The notes under the pieces were generated by a model that ran no database searches, was not told where the DNA came from, and saw only the letters and a list, made by a program, of their open reading frames with translations. A stretch of DNA of 64,000 bases from the NCBI GenBank assembly GCA_947579605.1, contig OX388313.1, positions 4,960,001 through 5,024,000 on the forward strand, read 5' to 3'. Within the stretch, counting starts at the first letter, position 1. Every line of letters starts with the position of its first letter. This DNA is from Athripsodes cinereus. Lineage: Eukaryota > Arthropoda > Insecta > Trichoptera > Leptoceridae. The translations under genes were made by a program, and so were the position numbers. Positions 21,978 to 33,871 of the stretch are shown piece after piece.

Positions 21978-22159
21978 TACCTGTTATGTGTGTAAGTGAA
22001 ATATGTCTCTGTTGGCTAGTGTCGTTGAGTCCATTCTTATTAAATACACTCTTCTTAAACAGTTTCGAAGATGCTATGAATTTTCATTAGCTCCCTTAAA
22101 ATATATCGTCTTACAAACATGTGATGATTTCTGTATCTGGTATCCAGTATTGAATTTAA

Positions 22160-22492
22160 TTAAATGCAGCGATGAAGGTTGCCACCCATCCTGAATATAT
22201 TATTTTTATTTTTTTTGCTGGATTTTTTATTTTTTAATTTTACTTTAACTTTTTTTAATTTGTTTAACTTTTGCTTTTTTTCTCAAGACTAAGACATTTC
22301 TGGTAAGAGTGGAATCTTTGCTGGTCCACATGTTGAGTGTATTGATTGTTAACATGTTATGTTATGACTGTTAGATTCTTAAAAAAATGATTTTTTTTGT
22401 TGGCACGGAGAGGACAGCTTTTATGTTTATTGTATGAAGCTGGTCTGCTACCCCACCTGTGGAATATACCTTGATGGTATAGTAGTTAGTAT
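22160..22492 (+). repeat. Family A repeat, interrupted
   Basis: Part (ii), CAGCGATGAAGGTTGCCACC plus CATCCTGAATAT, is at 22167-22201. Part (iii), TTGGCACGGAGAGGACAGC ... CTACCCCACCTGTGGAATAT and GGTATAGTAGTTAGT, is at 22400-22482. The ~180 bp between them (T-rich, then GGTCCACATGTTGAGTG...) is not family A and may be a separate insertion. Confidence 0.6.
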
Positions 22493-22931
22493 TTAATTAA
22501 ATTTAAAAAAATATATATGTTTACTGATATTATCGTAAATATTTCGTATGCTAAGTAATTAATAAATTACCTTCTTACATAAAAAGGTTTCGTAACATAA
22601 AATCAATATAGTTTAATAGGAAAATACATTTATGTTATAGTCGACTAACTGAATGCCATTTGTATTTCACAATTTTAAAAACTGACAAAGGTAGCTTTAC
22701 TCAAATGAAGTGTTGAATCAAATAAAGAATTTTTAAGGTGACAACAAACAAAACATACATGAACAGAATTACTATTACAAATATTTGCATAGAGGCGAGA
22801 AATTTGTAGGTTCATATAGTCGAACAGTCCATTGATATCATTCAGTATACATACTATTGAATTTAAATAAATACCCGACGTTTGTCCAAGATTTCTTCTA
22901 TTTTCAATCTAGAATTTACTTCTACTATACA

Positions 22932-23092
22932 ATCACGGCATATCCCACAAGTGGGGTAGCCAGCAGATCAGCTGCATGTAAGAAACAATTAGCTGTCTTC
23001 TTCGTGCCAATATAAAATCTGCCTTTTACAGGACACTCAAAAACTTACGGAGAAGAGTGGGAGACCAATTTTTTACCGGGTTCTCTACGGGA
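22932..23092 (-). repeat. Family A repeat, reverse orientation, part (ii) deleted
   Basis: The minus-strand part (iii) (CACGGCATATCCCACAAGTG, GGGTAGCCAGCAGATCAGCT on the + strand) is followed directly by part (i) (GCCTTTTACAGGACACTC, GAGAAGAGTGGGAGACC). The middle part is absent. Confidence 0.6.
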
Positions 23093-23535
23093 TGATCTAG
23101 AATTTATTGTTCATAAATAAAATGAACACATTTTATTTCATCCTATAAAAAAAATATTCAGAGCGATTTCGGGACAATATTGTGTACTTACCAAATATGT
23201 AGGTAATAGGAGAATGCCAAATTCCAGACAGTTGGAAAACTTGGATGTTTCGTAGAATAGTTTTTATCCAACAACGGACGGGAAGAAGCTGAAAAGAAAC
23301 TGATAGATACTTATGATGTCCTAAATGGATAAGTTCCTACCTAGTCCATGGACTCCTGAAATATCCGCGAAATAGAGTTATTTAAAAAATGTGACGCTCT
23401 GAATCCTGAGTATGAGTTGTTACGTGAAGGAAAAATAAATGAAATGTTGTAACTTGAAGACGGTGGTGTAGGTGCCCATAATGTATATGTTCAGATGATG
23501 ACTTTATCAGTTTTACTTAATTTCAATTTTATTTT
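23093..23535. other. AT-rich non-coding stretch
   Basis: No gene recognised. Confidence 0.3.
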
Positions 23536-23777
23536 ATTCTTCTTCTTCTTCTTGTGCCGCTCCTATCGGAGGTTGGCGACCATCTCTTGATACTCTTCAC
23601 GATCCTGGGTCAGTCTGATGAGGGTTGCTGCATCCGGTTTTCCAAACCACTGCCGAAGATTCTTGAGCCATGATGCTCTTTTGCGCCCCAAACCCCGTCT
23701 GCCCTCTATCTTACCCTCTACTATAAGCTGCAGAAGGGCATATTTTTCTCCACGGAATATGTGGCCAAAGTATGCGT
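23536..23777 (-). pseudogene. LINE ORF2 C-terminus with (GAA)n tail
   Basis: The minus strand reads AYFGHIFRGEKYALLQLIVE, GKIEGRRGLGRKRASWLKNL, RQWFGKPDAATLIRLTQDRE and EYQEMVANLR, then stop and a (GAA)n tract. GH-R...LLQLI-EGKI-GRRG-GRK--SWL-N-R-W ... DRE...MVANLR is a widespread insect non-LTR retrotransposon ending. It is intact from GH to the stop but truncated on the 5' side. Remnants of the same type of ending lie at 42757-42882 and 49790-49890. Confidence 0.75.
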
Positions 23778-24325
23778 AACAAATACAAAGTATGTGTTAC
23801 ATTTATTTTACAAAAATAAATGTAACACATAGACAACCTTATATAATAGGTATTGCTCGATTAATGAATATTACCTATATAGGCACATAAATATTTTTTC
23901 TTTAAATAGGAAGCGTTTTTACGCATAAAATCATCAAATAATAGAACCAACAAAACAAACACAACACAATATTATGAACACAAAGACGAATTTCATAATA
24001 ATATACAGTGTGTACCTACTCAATTATGTAATTAGCTTTTAGAAGAAGGACTATTTTGTTTGGACAAGTGTTTTTTTTATTGTGAGTGGTTACCTCATTA
24101 TTACCTTTATTCTGCTGTACCTAATACAAATATGGAATTTTAATTTTTTTTTTTATCAATGAACACAATATGATGATGACACCAGTGAATACACTTAACG
24201 CAATAAAGATACTGGTAGTTAATTCAGTCCTCTCCGCCCTCACTACAAGAGAAAAATAGTGGAAAATAAATTTAATGATAATGATGATGTTGGATATTAA
24301 ACTTTTAATATCTTCAACAAATTCA
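23778..24325. other. AT-rich stretch with a small inverted repeat
   Basis: AACAAATACAAAGTATGTGT...ACATTTATTTT is followed by AAAATAAATGTAACACATA around 23780-23832, a ~20-bp imperfect hairpin. No gene. Confidence 0.35.
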
Positions 24326-24425
24326 ATCATAATGATGATGTTGGATGATTTGTTTCTTTGGCGCCGTCTTATGATCCTTCGACCGTCTCAAGAGCGCTGG
24401 TGAAAACGACTGTATTCATTCTCAT
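24326..24425 (-). repeat. (GAT)n-associated tail repeat
   Basis: The + strand reads AATGATGATGTTGGATGATT, GGCGCCGTCTTATGATCC and GACCGTCTCAAGAGCGCTGG. The same series appears as a 130-bp insertion at 61564-61693. The simple repeat lies at the low-coordinate end, so the element is probably oriented on the minus strand or uses (TGA)n at its start. Confidence 0.5.
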
Positions 24426-24437
24426 TTTTTTATTTGA

Positions 24438-24628
24438 TTTAAAGATGTAAGTATTTGGGTTTTTGTTATAAACCCAAATACAGTCTGATACACCTTTCAC
24501 AGTTAGCCAAAATATTGTGTCGTGAAAGGGGAGTTTATTTCCGGCACCTGGGATCGAAACGCGAACTTCATGCGCATAAAGCCGAGACTCTACCTCCGGG
24601 CTACATGGAATTGTGTGGTCTTTTTTAT
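24438..24628 (-). mobile_element. tRNA-derived SINE (type 1), near full length
   Basis: On the minus strand the order is tRNA-like head (CCCGGAGGTAGAGTCTCGG), B box region (GTTTCGATCCCAGGTGCCGG), CCCCTTTCACG, GTATCAGACTGTATTTGGGT, then a short A-rich tail. It matches the copy at 39824-40000. Substitutions in the head (for example GCGTTTCGATC) show decay. Confidence 0.7.
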
Positions 24629-24699
24629 TTGGGATCTCTCAGCTTATCATTGGACGCTGCGGATGATCGAAGCGCTCTGTGAGAAGCAATATCTTGTAT

Positions 24700-24826
24700 A
24701 TTGCCATCCTTTCTGAATATTTTGCATATCTAGCACGGAGAGAACAATTTGCATGTTTATTACAATTAGTTTGTCCGCTGACTACCGCATTTATGTAGTA
24801 TGCCGTGATGGTATATTAGTAATCCT
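24700..24826 (+). repeat. Family A repeat, 3' part
   Basis: CATCCTTTCTGAATATTTTG is followed by TAGCACGGAGAGAACAATTT and TATGCCGTGATGGTATATTA, the decayed part (ii)/(iii) of the family. Confidence 0.5.
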
Positions 24827-25190
24827 ATTCTGCACACTTCATCGGGTTAAAAAACTCAATATATTTTTCACCAGATTTCATTGTTTTAGTTCATTTGTGA
24901 TTTTAATGAGCTTCAGAGACGAAAGTTAGTAAATGTAAAAGTTTTATAATGTTATTCGATACCTACTACATTTAATACAGACAGCTGTAGGGTATCTGAA
25001 TCTTCTGATATCTGGACACTCTGTGTAGACTACTTCAACAGTATTAAATGGACAGGTGTATGATGTCAAGTTTCATGCCGACGGAATTATAAATACATTT
25101 GTAATTCCAGACATGAATTATTAATCTTTCATTAAAAATATAACATTATTTTTTTTTTTTTTTAAAAGATATTTATATGTGTAGAGACAT
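24827..25190. other. AT-rich non-coding stretch
   Basis: No feature recognised apart from a T run at 25150-25162. Confidence 0.3.
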
Positions 25191-25194
25191 AAAC

Positions 25195-25330
25195 ACGATG
25201 AGCTGTACCACTCATCACGAATGGTGTAATATTTTGTTGACACAGAGAGGACAGTTTGCATATTTATTACTCGGAGTAAGTTTATTGGCTACTCCACTTA
25301 CCGAAGTTTCTATAAGAGATAACTTATAGT
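25195..25330 (+). repeat. Family A repeat, decayed
   Basis: CGATGAGCTGTACCACTCAT, TTGACACAGAGAGGACAGTT and ATTGGCTACTCCACTTACCG follow the family order with many substitutions. Confidence 0.45.
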
Positions 25331-25420
25331 AGTTAAAAATAATAAAAAAGATAATGAATGGAAATTCAATTTATTTCTAACTACATAATTCTTATACCTA
25401 TGTGTATTAATATTTTTAGC

Positions 25421-25591
25421 AAATTCTTATATGTGTGTTAATATTATAGTTGATATCCGACCCTCCGCACAAGCTTTTGGTTGCTTATGGAGGGAGCATT
25501 TTACTATGTGTAACATTATTTTGTTACTGTAATATCAATGTATACTGTGTATTTATGAATGAAATAATAATAATAATAATAAAAAAAAAAA
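25421..25591 (+). repeat. Tail family E with (AAT)n tail
   Basis: The reverse complement of 20471-20640: GATATCCGACCCTCCGCACA, GGTTGCTTATGGAGGGAGCA, then AATGAAATAATAATAATAAT and a poly-A end. Confidence 0.6.
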
Positions 25592-25594
25592 TCT

Positions 25595-25965
25595 TCATAG
25601 TAATGTGCATAAGTGTCTGTTTATAACGTGCAGTTATGCCGCTGGCTATCCCATTTGTGGGATAAGCCGTGATGGTAAAAGATTATTTTTCTTTTGTTAA
25701 TGATAATTCTTTGTCACAATTTGATATCTGTTTTTCTGTTTGTAATATTTCAAACATATAAAAAACTCACACCGTCTATTTTTTAAATGAAAATAAAATA
25801 GACAAATTAAAATATCTTTAACTCCGTGACGAGGTAGACTACCAATACTAAATGTCTTATTGTTCATATCACAAGGAGGACAACTGGTATATTTATTATA
25901 TGTGGTTTGTCTACTGACTAACTCACTTTTGCGAGTCGTAGAAATATGGTTTACCTATAATAGCC
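25595..25965 (+). repeat. Two decayed family A pieces
   Basis: The first piece is GCCGCTGGCTATCCCATTTG with GATAAGCCGTGATGGTAAAA at about 25635-25680. The second is CCGTGACGAGGTAGACTACC ... CAAGGAGGACAACTGGTATA ... CTGACTAACTCACTTTTGCG at about 25824-25943. Confidence 0.4.
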
Positions 25966-27000
25966 ATTAACACAATTATTACAATAAAAAAGATACGGAT
26001 AATTTACGGAACACAAACAGCTCTCTATCATATAAATAATAAGTAAAATAAAAGAAAAAATTTAAGGCAAATTTAAAAAAAAGAATTCACCAAAAAATAA
26101 TACAAATCAAAACAAATTTTGAAATTAGCAACAATCACAGATGAAGACCATAAACAATATTTGATAAAGATGACTTTGAATAATATCACATAGACAATAA
26201 TGTAAAAAATGCAGGTATTTGTCCTCATGCAGGTATCAGTGCAAACACACTGGACAGCAAATAACTGTGATGCGGTTAAAAGTGGACAATACTTTTGTAT
26301 AGAAAAGTATTGTAATTAAAAAATAATAATATATTCCACATTAACAATGAAAACAAACTGCATTTACAGTAAAAACATATACCTACATGCACATTAAGAA
26401 TTTGGATATTAACAATTACAACATATTTTGTGTGATGATGTGTATCTCAAGATAAGAGAGATATAGAGATGTAATGGAGAAGTCATATGTATATCAATGA
26501 ATTTGAAAAGCTGAGGACGATGATAATGTTGATATTATTTCATTCTCATTATCTATATTGTATTAAAATGTGTTTGACGAAAAGTAATGAATAAGACTCC
26601 ATTTTAAGTATAATATTAAAACGTAATAATACTCGTAAATTTTTTAAATTACATGTTGTCAAAGTCCTAATGACACCTCTTCATGTATTCAACAAATTAT
26701 TAGCATACATAATATGATTTTAAACATTCTATTTTATACAGTACACAACAAAATGACCATTATTTAGTTACACTTTACTCGCACGCAAATCTGTGCCTCA
26801 AATTAGCAGGCTGCACCTTTCGTCTGGAAGGAGACATGCAAGAATTAAAATTATCATATCATACATCAAGGCTAAAATTACGGAGTGGTTGTTGATACTC
26901 TCGAACTTTCAAACGGGAGATTCTGAGTTTGAATTCTCCAGCTGCTGATCAAAATTTCCTAACTCAAGCACAATGTGATGTGTTTTTGTTTAAAATTATT
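25966..27000. other. AT-rich non-coding stretch
   Basis: No gene or named repeat recognised over about 1 kb. Confidence 0.3.
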
Positions 27001-27004
27001 ATTA

Positions 27005-27069
27005 TTTTGGCGGTTCGCAATAGTGTTTTGGGTCTATATCGTTGCTAGCACTATTGCGAACCGCCAAAA
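27005..27069. repeat. Perfect 21-bp hairpin
   Basis: The arm TTTTGGCGGTTCGCAATAGT (plus one G) at 27005-27025 is the exact reverse complement of 27049-27069, separated by 23 bases. The arms are far more GC-rich than the surroundings. It could be one end of a foldback element; no matching far end was found. Confidence 0.7.
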
Positions 27070-27370
27070 CGAAGACATTCCGTGCTGTTCTGGGCAAAAT
27101 ATTGAAGTATAAAATCAGAAACACAGTAAAAGTTTAGACCTGCCATAACGAAGATATTGTCAGATGGGGCAGGCAAAGAAGACGCTTCTGGAGCAAACAT
27201 GTAGATAGATGGACTCCCTCCAATAGTCCCGAACATTGTGCCAGTGGGATCTCACCAACCTGGAAGACCTGCAAAGAGATAATGAAATAGTTGCAGCTCT
27301 GTGTCCTAGGAACCCTCGACGCCATAAAAACAGATCTAAAGATCTATTAAAAGAGGAAGAAGAAAAATAA
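27070..27370 (+). pseudogene. Possible LINE C-terminal remnant
   Basis: The DNA is unusually GC-rich, with short frames such as WDLTNLEDLQRDNEIVAALC then PRNPRRHK, ending in a (GAAGAA)-rich tail at about 27350-27366. This resembles the last segment and simple tail of a non-LTR element, but no diagnostic motif is complete. Low confidence. Confidence 0.3.
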
Positions 27371-27479
27371 TATTATTATACTTGTTGGAACGAAGAGGTG
27401 TCGTTCAGGGTTGGCAAAAGTTATAAATTCTTAAGAAAGATCAGCCAATAACGAGCATATTAGATTGCTTACAAATTAG

Positions 27480-27690
27480 GTACCCATGGCTGCTCATCAC
27501 CGTCGCGGAGGACACGACCGTAAGCAGAAATGGTAAAGGCCGATTAAGAGACACCTACATGGATCAAGTGAGGCAGGACATGAGCTGTCGCACATACGTA
27601 GAATTAAAGAGACTAGCATAAAATGGAGAGGAATGGAGAAAAAATTTAAACTCGTTGCAGACCAATCCAAATGATTGTAACCCATTTTAT
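27480..27690 (+). pseudogene. LINE C-terminal remnant, frameshifted
   Basis: The segment can be read as GRGRLRDTYMDQVRQDMSCR, TYVELKRLA, a stop, and NGEEWRK, followed by DNA matching the 5.2-kb remnant (CTCGTTGCAGACCAATCC). A frame change between the two copies shows that at least one indel has occurred. The basic GRGR-LRD start and the EEWR ending are typical of retrotransposon ORF2 tails. Confidence 0.5.
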
Positions 27691-28855
27691 GTATATTATG
27701 ATATAAACACGATTTATTTTTTATAGAAATAAATATTATCAACTTGTGATTCTATAACAATTAAATTTATTTTCAAAGCTCTGAAATTGTTATAAAATAA
27801 ACATATAGTATTGTGAAAGGGGGTTAATTGTATATTCGGGTTTCTTGTGAGAAATCAAATAGTGTTCAGAGTTTCATGTTTCAACGGTAAATAAAAATAT
27901 AAAGGTAGTCATATATGTAATAGTATGGCATTCCATTATATCCAGGAATTTCATCAGTATACAAGTAAACAGAAAAAAAAATTTTGTGAGTAAATATAAA
28001 TAATATCTCTACTGCATGTTTATTAGAACAATATTTGTATGAATTTAAAAAATAACTCTCGTCTTTATTGCATACCTCAGTTCAAGCTTTCCCAATCTCA
28101 GGATAACCGTCGTAGTTATTGAGGTTTTAATATTAATATCGACATATAACAGCCAAGTTAACACATAGAGGTTTTAAACGACTGCTTATTGTGATACTGG
28201 AAAATTGTCTTAAATACTGAGTTATTTATGGTATGTTATTTAAATACTGGGCACTTCCTGACATGCTCAATGGCTCCCAGACAGTGTCACTGGGAGGAAT
28301 TCGTGGAGCGAACTCACCTAGGGGGAGCTGCAAGAGAGGTCGTCGCTTTCTGGGAAGGAATGGGAATATAGATGTGGATTTTAATGTTTTTTGTTATTTA
28401 TCGTTTGCTGACCGACACGAAAAAAGAAGATTTATGGTAACTTTTGTAGTATTTCTTGGAGCAACATCGGGCTGCCGTCCTCTTATTAATATTCAACAAT
28501 GTTTCTGGACACTTCAGCACTGCGCTTTGGAATAATTTGTATATGAATAAATACGTGAAAAGTTTTTTTTTAAATCTGCAAATACTTTTTTTTTTGTTTT
28601 ATTGTATTTTTGTGTTTGTTTCTCTCAGTTAGAGGAACATCGAAGGAGTGTAGTCAAAATAATGTGGGGATTTAGGCTGGGGAATGTAGTCAAAAAATAT
28701 TCCACATGTGGGGATTTAGGCCGGGCAGTCCTTCCAGGCTGTCTACCATGGCATCTCCCGCGTGAACGAATTTGTATGTTTGGAAATTGAACCGGATAAA
28801 TAAAATTCTCCAGACTTCTGAGCTATTCGGGCGGAAACATGGTTAATAATACGTA
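27691..28855. other. AT-rich stretch, unexplained 100-codon frame
   Basis: The frame at 28233-28535 (start MLFKYWALPDMLNGSQTVSL) covers a locally GC-richer patch, 28255-28370, but shows no motif, no paralogue in the window and no splice-like context. A second GC-richer patch at 28630-28770 contains GTGGGGATTTAGG twice (28664 and 28709). Neither is called a gene. Confidence 0.3.
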
Positions 28856-28861
28856 GTTAAT

Positions 28862-28905
28862 TAATCCACAGGCTACCCCAGATGAATGTGGGATATGCCA
28901 TAATT
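28862..28905 (+). repeat. Family A scrap
   Basis: CCACAGGCTACCCCAGATGA then GTGGGATATGCCATAATT correspond to the end of family A. Confidence 0.35.
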
Positions 28906-30240
28906 ATTTACGAGTTAATTATCGAGATTCCACTGAACATAAATTTACTTATTGACAGGATATTAACCATACAAATACCATAGATAAAGTTTTTTTTCCA
29001 TATTTTGTTGATATTTACAGAATTTGTTTATTTATTATATTTGCAACTTTATCATTGAGTGTACATGGTAGATTTAGTCACGATGTAAATATAATATGTT
29101 TACTTTTTCGTATGTTTACAAGGCGCAAGCGAGGATACATGGAGTAAACAAATATGAATATTTTGTCGTTTTTATTCATTGACACCTTTATTTAAGGAGC
29201 ATGAATTATTTCTTTAGTCTTAAACATGAGTTTTTCGTTAAATTTTTAATATTTGTTTAATAATTAAGTATTTTAATTGTTTCAGGTATGTAATGCTTAC
29301 AAGAAATTACAAACAATTGTGGCGAAAAAAAAACACGGATAGAGTAAGTACCTAACTGGTAAATTTCAATATATATGTTCCTGGTGCATATTCGGTTCTC
29401 GGCATCACAATTTTTGTAGCAGCCTCAAATCAGAACAAACATATTGGCGAAGTCCCCAGTAGGAAAGGCTATTCAAATGTTAAATAGTCTGGCTAGAGAA
29501 ATTGATGTCTTTAACGTGACGTATGCAGAATTTTTAAGGAAAATTGAAGATGAATTCTAGTTGTGTTGTCGTCTGGATATCCTTTATGGCTATCTTCTGG
29601 GATCGCATTGCCCTTCAGCCGTAAAAACCCTAGTAAGAATCGTCTTATTGTCAGTTATAATAATAATTATTAAAAAAAAATTGCAGAAAACGTGAGAGAT
29701 AAAATTTGCTGAAGAAATCACAGAAAATAATTATATAGAATGTTCTATCATTGTATTGTGTTTGTTATGTAGAAATTTAGTTCAATTGAATTAAGTTTTG
29801 ATTGATAAGATCCATACGTTTATTTTTGTCAATGTATGCGGTTAAATTGTTTGATATTATCATTGCATGCTTTTTACTGATAATAACATGAATGGCAACG
29901 TGTTTGTTGGCTTATCAGGTCTTCTCTTATCGTTTGTGTAATGTGATAAATGTGGTAATGTAATTATAGCCAATTTGTTATCATTGCTCATTTACATGTT
30001 TTGTGCGTTAATTATTACTGTTATTTGCATAATAAATTTATGTACAAGGCGCCACAAATTGTTCAATGGTACGCTACATCACTGTTATAATTATGTTTGT
30101 ATGTTATAACTTATAGTAATAAGTCAAAAAATATATTATGTATATGCAAATGCATTACATTTTGCCTTTTAGTTTCACTAATTGAAATTGTTCAACATAG
30201 ATATGTCTACTATCAATCTTACCTAATTAAATTATTGCAA
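28906..30240. other. AT-rich stretch with a short protein-like frame
   Basis: The segment 29440-29560 reads TNILAKSPVGKAIQMLNSLA then REIDVFNVTYAEFLRKIEDE, F and stop, with ordinary amino-acid composition in an otherwise AT-driven area. It has an upstream in-frame stop (TAG) at about 29416, so it could be at most a ~45-residue piece. I do not recognise it. Confidence 0.25.
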
Positions 30241-30245
30241 ATGAT

Positions 30246-30490
30246 TAGATGGAAGTGGTAAGATGGTAGAAATCACTAACATAATTAATCACTTATAATC
30301 TCGTCACTGCATTTCATCATTTTTTTTTTGTAAATAGCTTTGTTGATTTTGTTATTTATTTATTTATTTAATATGGTACACAACACATGAAAGATATGTA
30401 GTTTACAAATATAGGTAAACAATGATAACATTCCAACAGTCTTACATCCAAATAGTGCACACGTAAATGATGATGTGCAAGGGGAATAAA
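30246..30490 (+). repeat. Tail family C (LINE 3' tail) fragment
   Basis: AGATGGAAGTGGTAAGATGG, ATCTCGTCACTGCATTTCAT, AATAGCTTTGTTGATTTTGT and a separate GATGATGTGCAAGGGGAATA near 30468 match the family. An ATTT-rich segment at 30350-30370 and about 100 bp of other sequence interrupt it. Confidence 0.45.
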
Positions 30491-30784
30491 ATTAGTAAAT
30501 TTTATTTTTTTTATTTCACCATTGCTTGACGGTTAGGACGACCAGGCTCTTTCACAACACACTGTTTAAGCAACAATATTAGAGGTTAAGGGATAATATG
30601 TGGTGGAGACAGATTAACTAAGTTATTTTTTTGTTAAGTTTTTTACAATATTGTTTTGTTATAATTCAAAGACGTGCGTATTGCTCTATAAAGTTCCAAG
30701 CAACAATAGAACTTCAGTTCTTTTCATGGTTTTGAGTGTACGATGAAGGGCAAAGATTAAAAAATTCATGACGAACAACATTTT

Positions 30785-30935
30785 GAACATCTTCAAATCA
30801 GAGATGAGATATGCCATTCGTCCTGAATGCCTGAAACTTTTATTGCCTCGTAGAAGACATCAACTTGTAATAAACATGCAGTCGATCCACAATTACAGAA
30901 TACCCCAGCTGTGGATATTCTGTAATCGTACGGAT
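30785..30935 (+). repeat. Family A repeat, decayed
   Basis: CAGAGATGAGATATGCCATT, CGTCCTGAATGCC, TAATAAACATGCAGTCGAT and ATACCCCAGCTGTGGATATT follow the family order. Confidence 0.45.
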
Positions 30936-32450
30936 TGAAATATGGAAGTAATTTTAAGAGTAGATCAAAATAAATTAATGACGTTTATTTCTTCTATTTA
31001 GCGACATTGCTTCTGACAATGAAAACTCGTGCAATGTCAGAAATCAATGTTAAAATAGTGAACTCGGAGTCATTCTGTGTATGTTCATATATCATATTTT
31101 TTATATGATACGTAGGTACATATTATTACCTATGTCTTGCGCTGTCTGCCCGCCGGCCGTCTGAATAGTCTGACACGTTTGCAGTTTCTCTGCCAAACAT
31201 CATCTCTTGGCATGATACCTTTTTATTTCAATCTCTCTACGATTATGCATAACGTAATACTAAAGTATTGTAATATGATTCTGATATTTCATTCGAGCAA
31301 TTGCGATTGGCCAGTGTTAGATTTTTCTAGTTTGATTTGTGTTTAATTTCTGGCAATAAATATGTCTCCCACTCTTTTTTCTAAGTCAAAGAGCAGCCTA
31401 ATATCCAAAAAGACATTCTTTTTTTAAAAAGACATATTATTCTTTTTACACCAATATTGTTGGAGTGTGGCCACTAAATTAAGAGTGTTCCCTCGGTATG
31501 AAACGCATGATTTTTCGTATTATGCACTTGTAAAATCTAATCCAATTGCCGTATTAATAATCACTCCGTATTAATAATCAGAGGCCAGAGAACAGTCTCG
31601 TCCATTCTGAACCAATCGATTAACATAGATACCTACCTTCTTTTATGAAAAGATTTGTCCAGACCATTAAATAATAACTTTTTCAATCACATACGTGAGT
31701 ATTTTCGGCCTGTGGCCAGTTCAAGATGGCCAATGGCATTTTTATTCTAATGTGCATTTATTATAGATATATTTAAAGAATAAATCATAAATAAATAATA
31801 TCAATGACAGATTTAGATGTACAAACATAGCATGTAGCATTGTTCGTTATGGCCAATTGTATTGAAAGCGATCGTAAATAACATAATATATAGAAATCGA
31901 GCAGCGGTTCGTATTGTCTAATCTATTTTTACCATCAAGACTCCTCCCACGAAAGGAGTAGAAATTGTCATCTCATCATTTAATATAGATGACATTCCAT
32001 TGCTGAATCGAAGATACTAAATATTATATATTTTTACCAATATTTGCCAATTGTATGATTGAAAATTATGAGAAATTAGTAAGAGACCTAGAATAAAGAT
32101 TTATGGCACCATTTTTTCAATATCTAAAAAAACCCTTATGTACACATTTCGGAGGCTCCACGGGATTTAAATAAATGCTGGTAATTTTTGCAAGAGAACA
32201 ATTTGTCCCTTTTATTAGTGTATTGTAATCATGTGATGGGAAGTAAAGTTTATTCACATTCATTTATAAATAATATCAAAACAACGTGTGACGAAATAAA
32301 TAAACAAATGGACGAATATTTACACATCTATTTAGAGCAAGAGTTGCTGTAGTGTTGGGAATTATCGAACAGACAGTATAATCGATTTCTCTCACTCGAA
32401 TTATGTCTGACATCGAGTAATTTAAATATGCTCACGATTGTAAATACAGA
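30936..32450. other. AT-rich non-coding stretch
   Basis: No gene or repeat family recognised. CCGTATTAATAATCA occurs twice in tandem at about 31550-31582. Confidence 0.3.
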
Positions 32451-32454
32451 TTGT

Positions 32455-32516
32455 ATTTTAAAAAAAAAAAGATATATCTTGATTTTGTTTGTTAACCCAA
32501 ATACAACCAAATACAA
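32455..32516 (-). mobile_element. SINE type 1, 3' tail fragment
   Basis: AAAAAGATATATCTTGATTT then AACCCAAATACAACC is the reverse complement of the SINE-1 3' end (GGTTGTATTTGGGT...GATATATCTTTTTAAAA). It lies immediately before the start of the duplicated segment at 32536. Confidence 0.5.
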
Positions 32517-32973
32517 ACTTTAAATACCTTAAGTGATATCTTTGAGTTTATGATTTTTGTCATGTAGATAATATGTCGGATCACATTTTTTTTAATCCCA
32601 TGCCAAAGTAAGTTTATAGATTTGTACCATCATTTTCAGAGAATGTTCAAAAAGTTTTGCTCTATTTCTGCATTCCGTTTTATTCCTGTGATCGTTTTGA
32701 TTTTTTTTTATCTCGTTGTCACTAAATTATTTAGCATGTAATCTCTACACATATAGGTATGACCCTCTTTCACAATAAACTTTTACTATAACACTTATAT
32801 ATTATAACGTTTGGAGTAACGTGAAAGCTAGTAATTCAATTTGTACAATCGTTCTGAATGGTTTATAGTTTCCAGTCTGTATTTCCAAGGCAAAAGACGA
32901 AGAATAAATGATTGTTAGTAATATTTAGTCACTTTATTACACATTACTTTAAAAAATCGATTACTTTCAAATA

Positions 32974-33236
32974 ATGGTCGAATCATTTTCATTCGACTTG
33001 TTACTTAACATCTTTTGTTGAGTAGTGTTTGTTCGATTCATTATAAAATAGGTATATTACTTTAAATCAATGTTCGAGCTATTTCCAGTCGATTTGTTAC
33101 AAACATCTCTAGTATTGATAAGTGATCGGACCATGTATTTTGGAACATGAGTATATTCGATCGTTCGAAATATTTCATTCGATTTGGTAACTAGACTTCT
33201 CTAGAATCGAATAGTGTTTGTTCTATGAATAAACAC
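32974..33236. repeat. Degenerate tandem repeat, three ~90-bp units
   Basis: Units starting near 32974, 33071 and 33161 share a TTCGA..TATTTC start, ATTCGATTTGTTAC, ACATCTCTAG and AGTGTTTGTTC. The equivalent region of copy 2 is about 54345-54595. Confidence 0.5.
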
Positions 33237-33871
33237 GCAGCAGGTGTGCACGTTCACGTCATCAATGCGACATTATACAACTGAAGTCAAATAAATGAAC
33301 TTCAGAAACATCATACATACAATATTATAAATGATTGTAAGATTTGTTAAAATTTTCAGCAGTTGGCACGTAACCAAAAATACGGCGATCAATTATTGCG
33401 ATTATAATACGTGTATCCAATATTTTTTACAAAGTTGTCACAAAATGTTTATGTTATGATTGAGCTAATAATTATCTTCGCGTTTAAAATGTCAAAGAAA
33501 CTGATAGATATGATTATGTTAATATTTTTTAATGTTATGTCTTCTTAACTAAACATCTCACTGTTATAATAGGTATATGTAAATATGATTATATGGATAC
33601 CATTATAATATCTTCTAAAGAATTGGCAGATAAAACCGTTTGCAAAATATTGCTATATTTATGCATATGGATAAAATTGCATTATCAATTTTTAATGTGG
33701 CTTAACCCAGGAAATAATAATTGTTAAATTGATAATTTAGCGTATTGGAAGTTACAATATATTTTAACAATAACAAGAGAATAAGGTGATGATTTCTATA
33801 CATATTTAACAACTTGTTATCATAAAAACTAACACTTTGTTGATAAATAATAACTCCTACTACTCCCTTCT

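Noticed and set aside
28233..28535. 100-codon open frame in a GC-richer patch
   Set aside because: No recognisable domain and no related copy in the window; kept only as part of an unassigned stretch.
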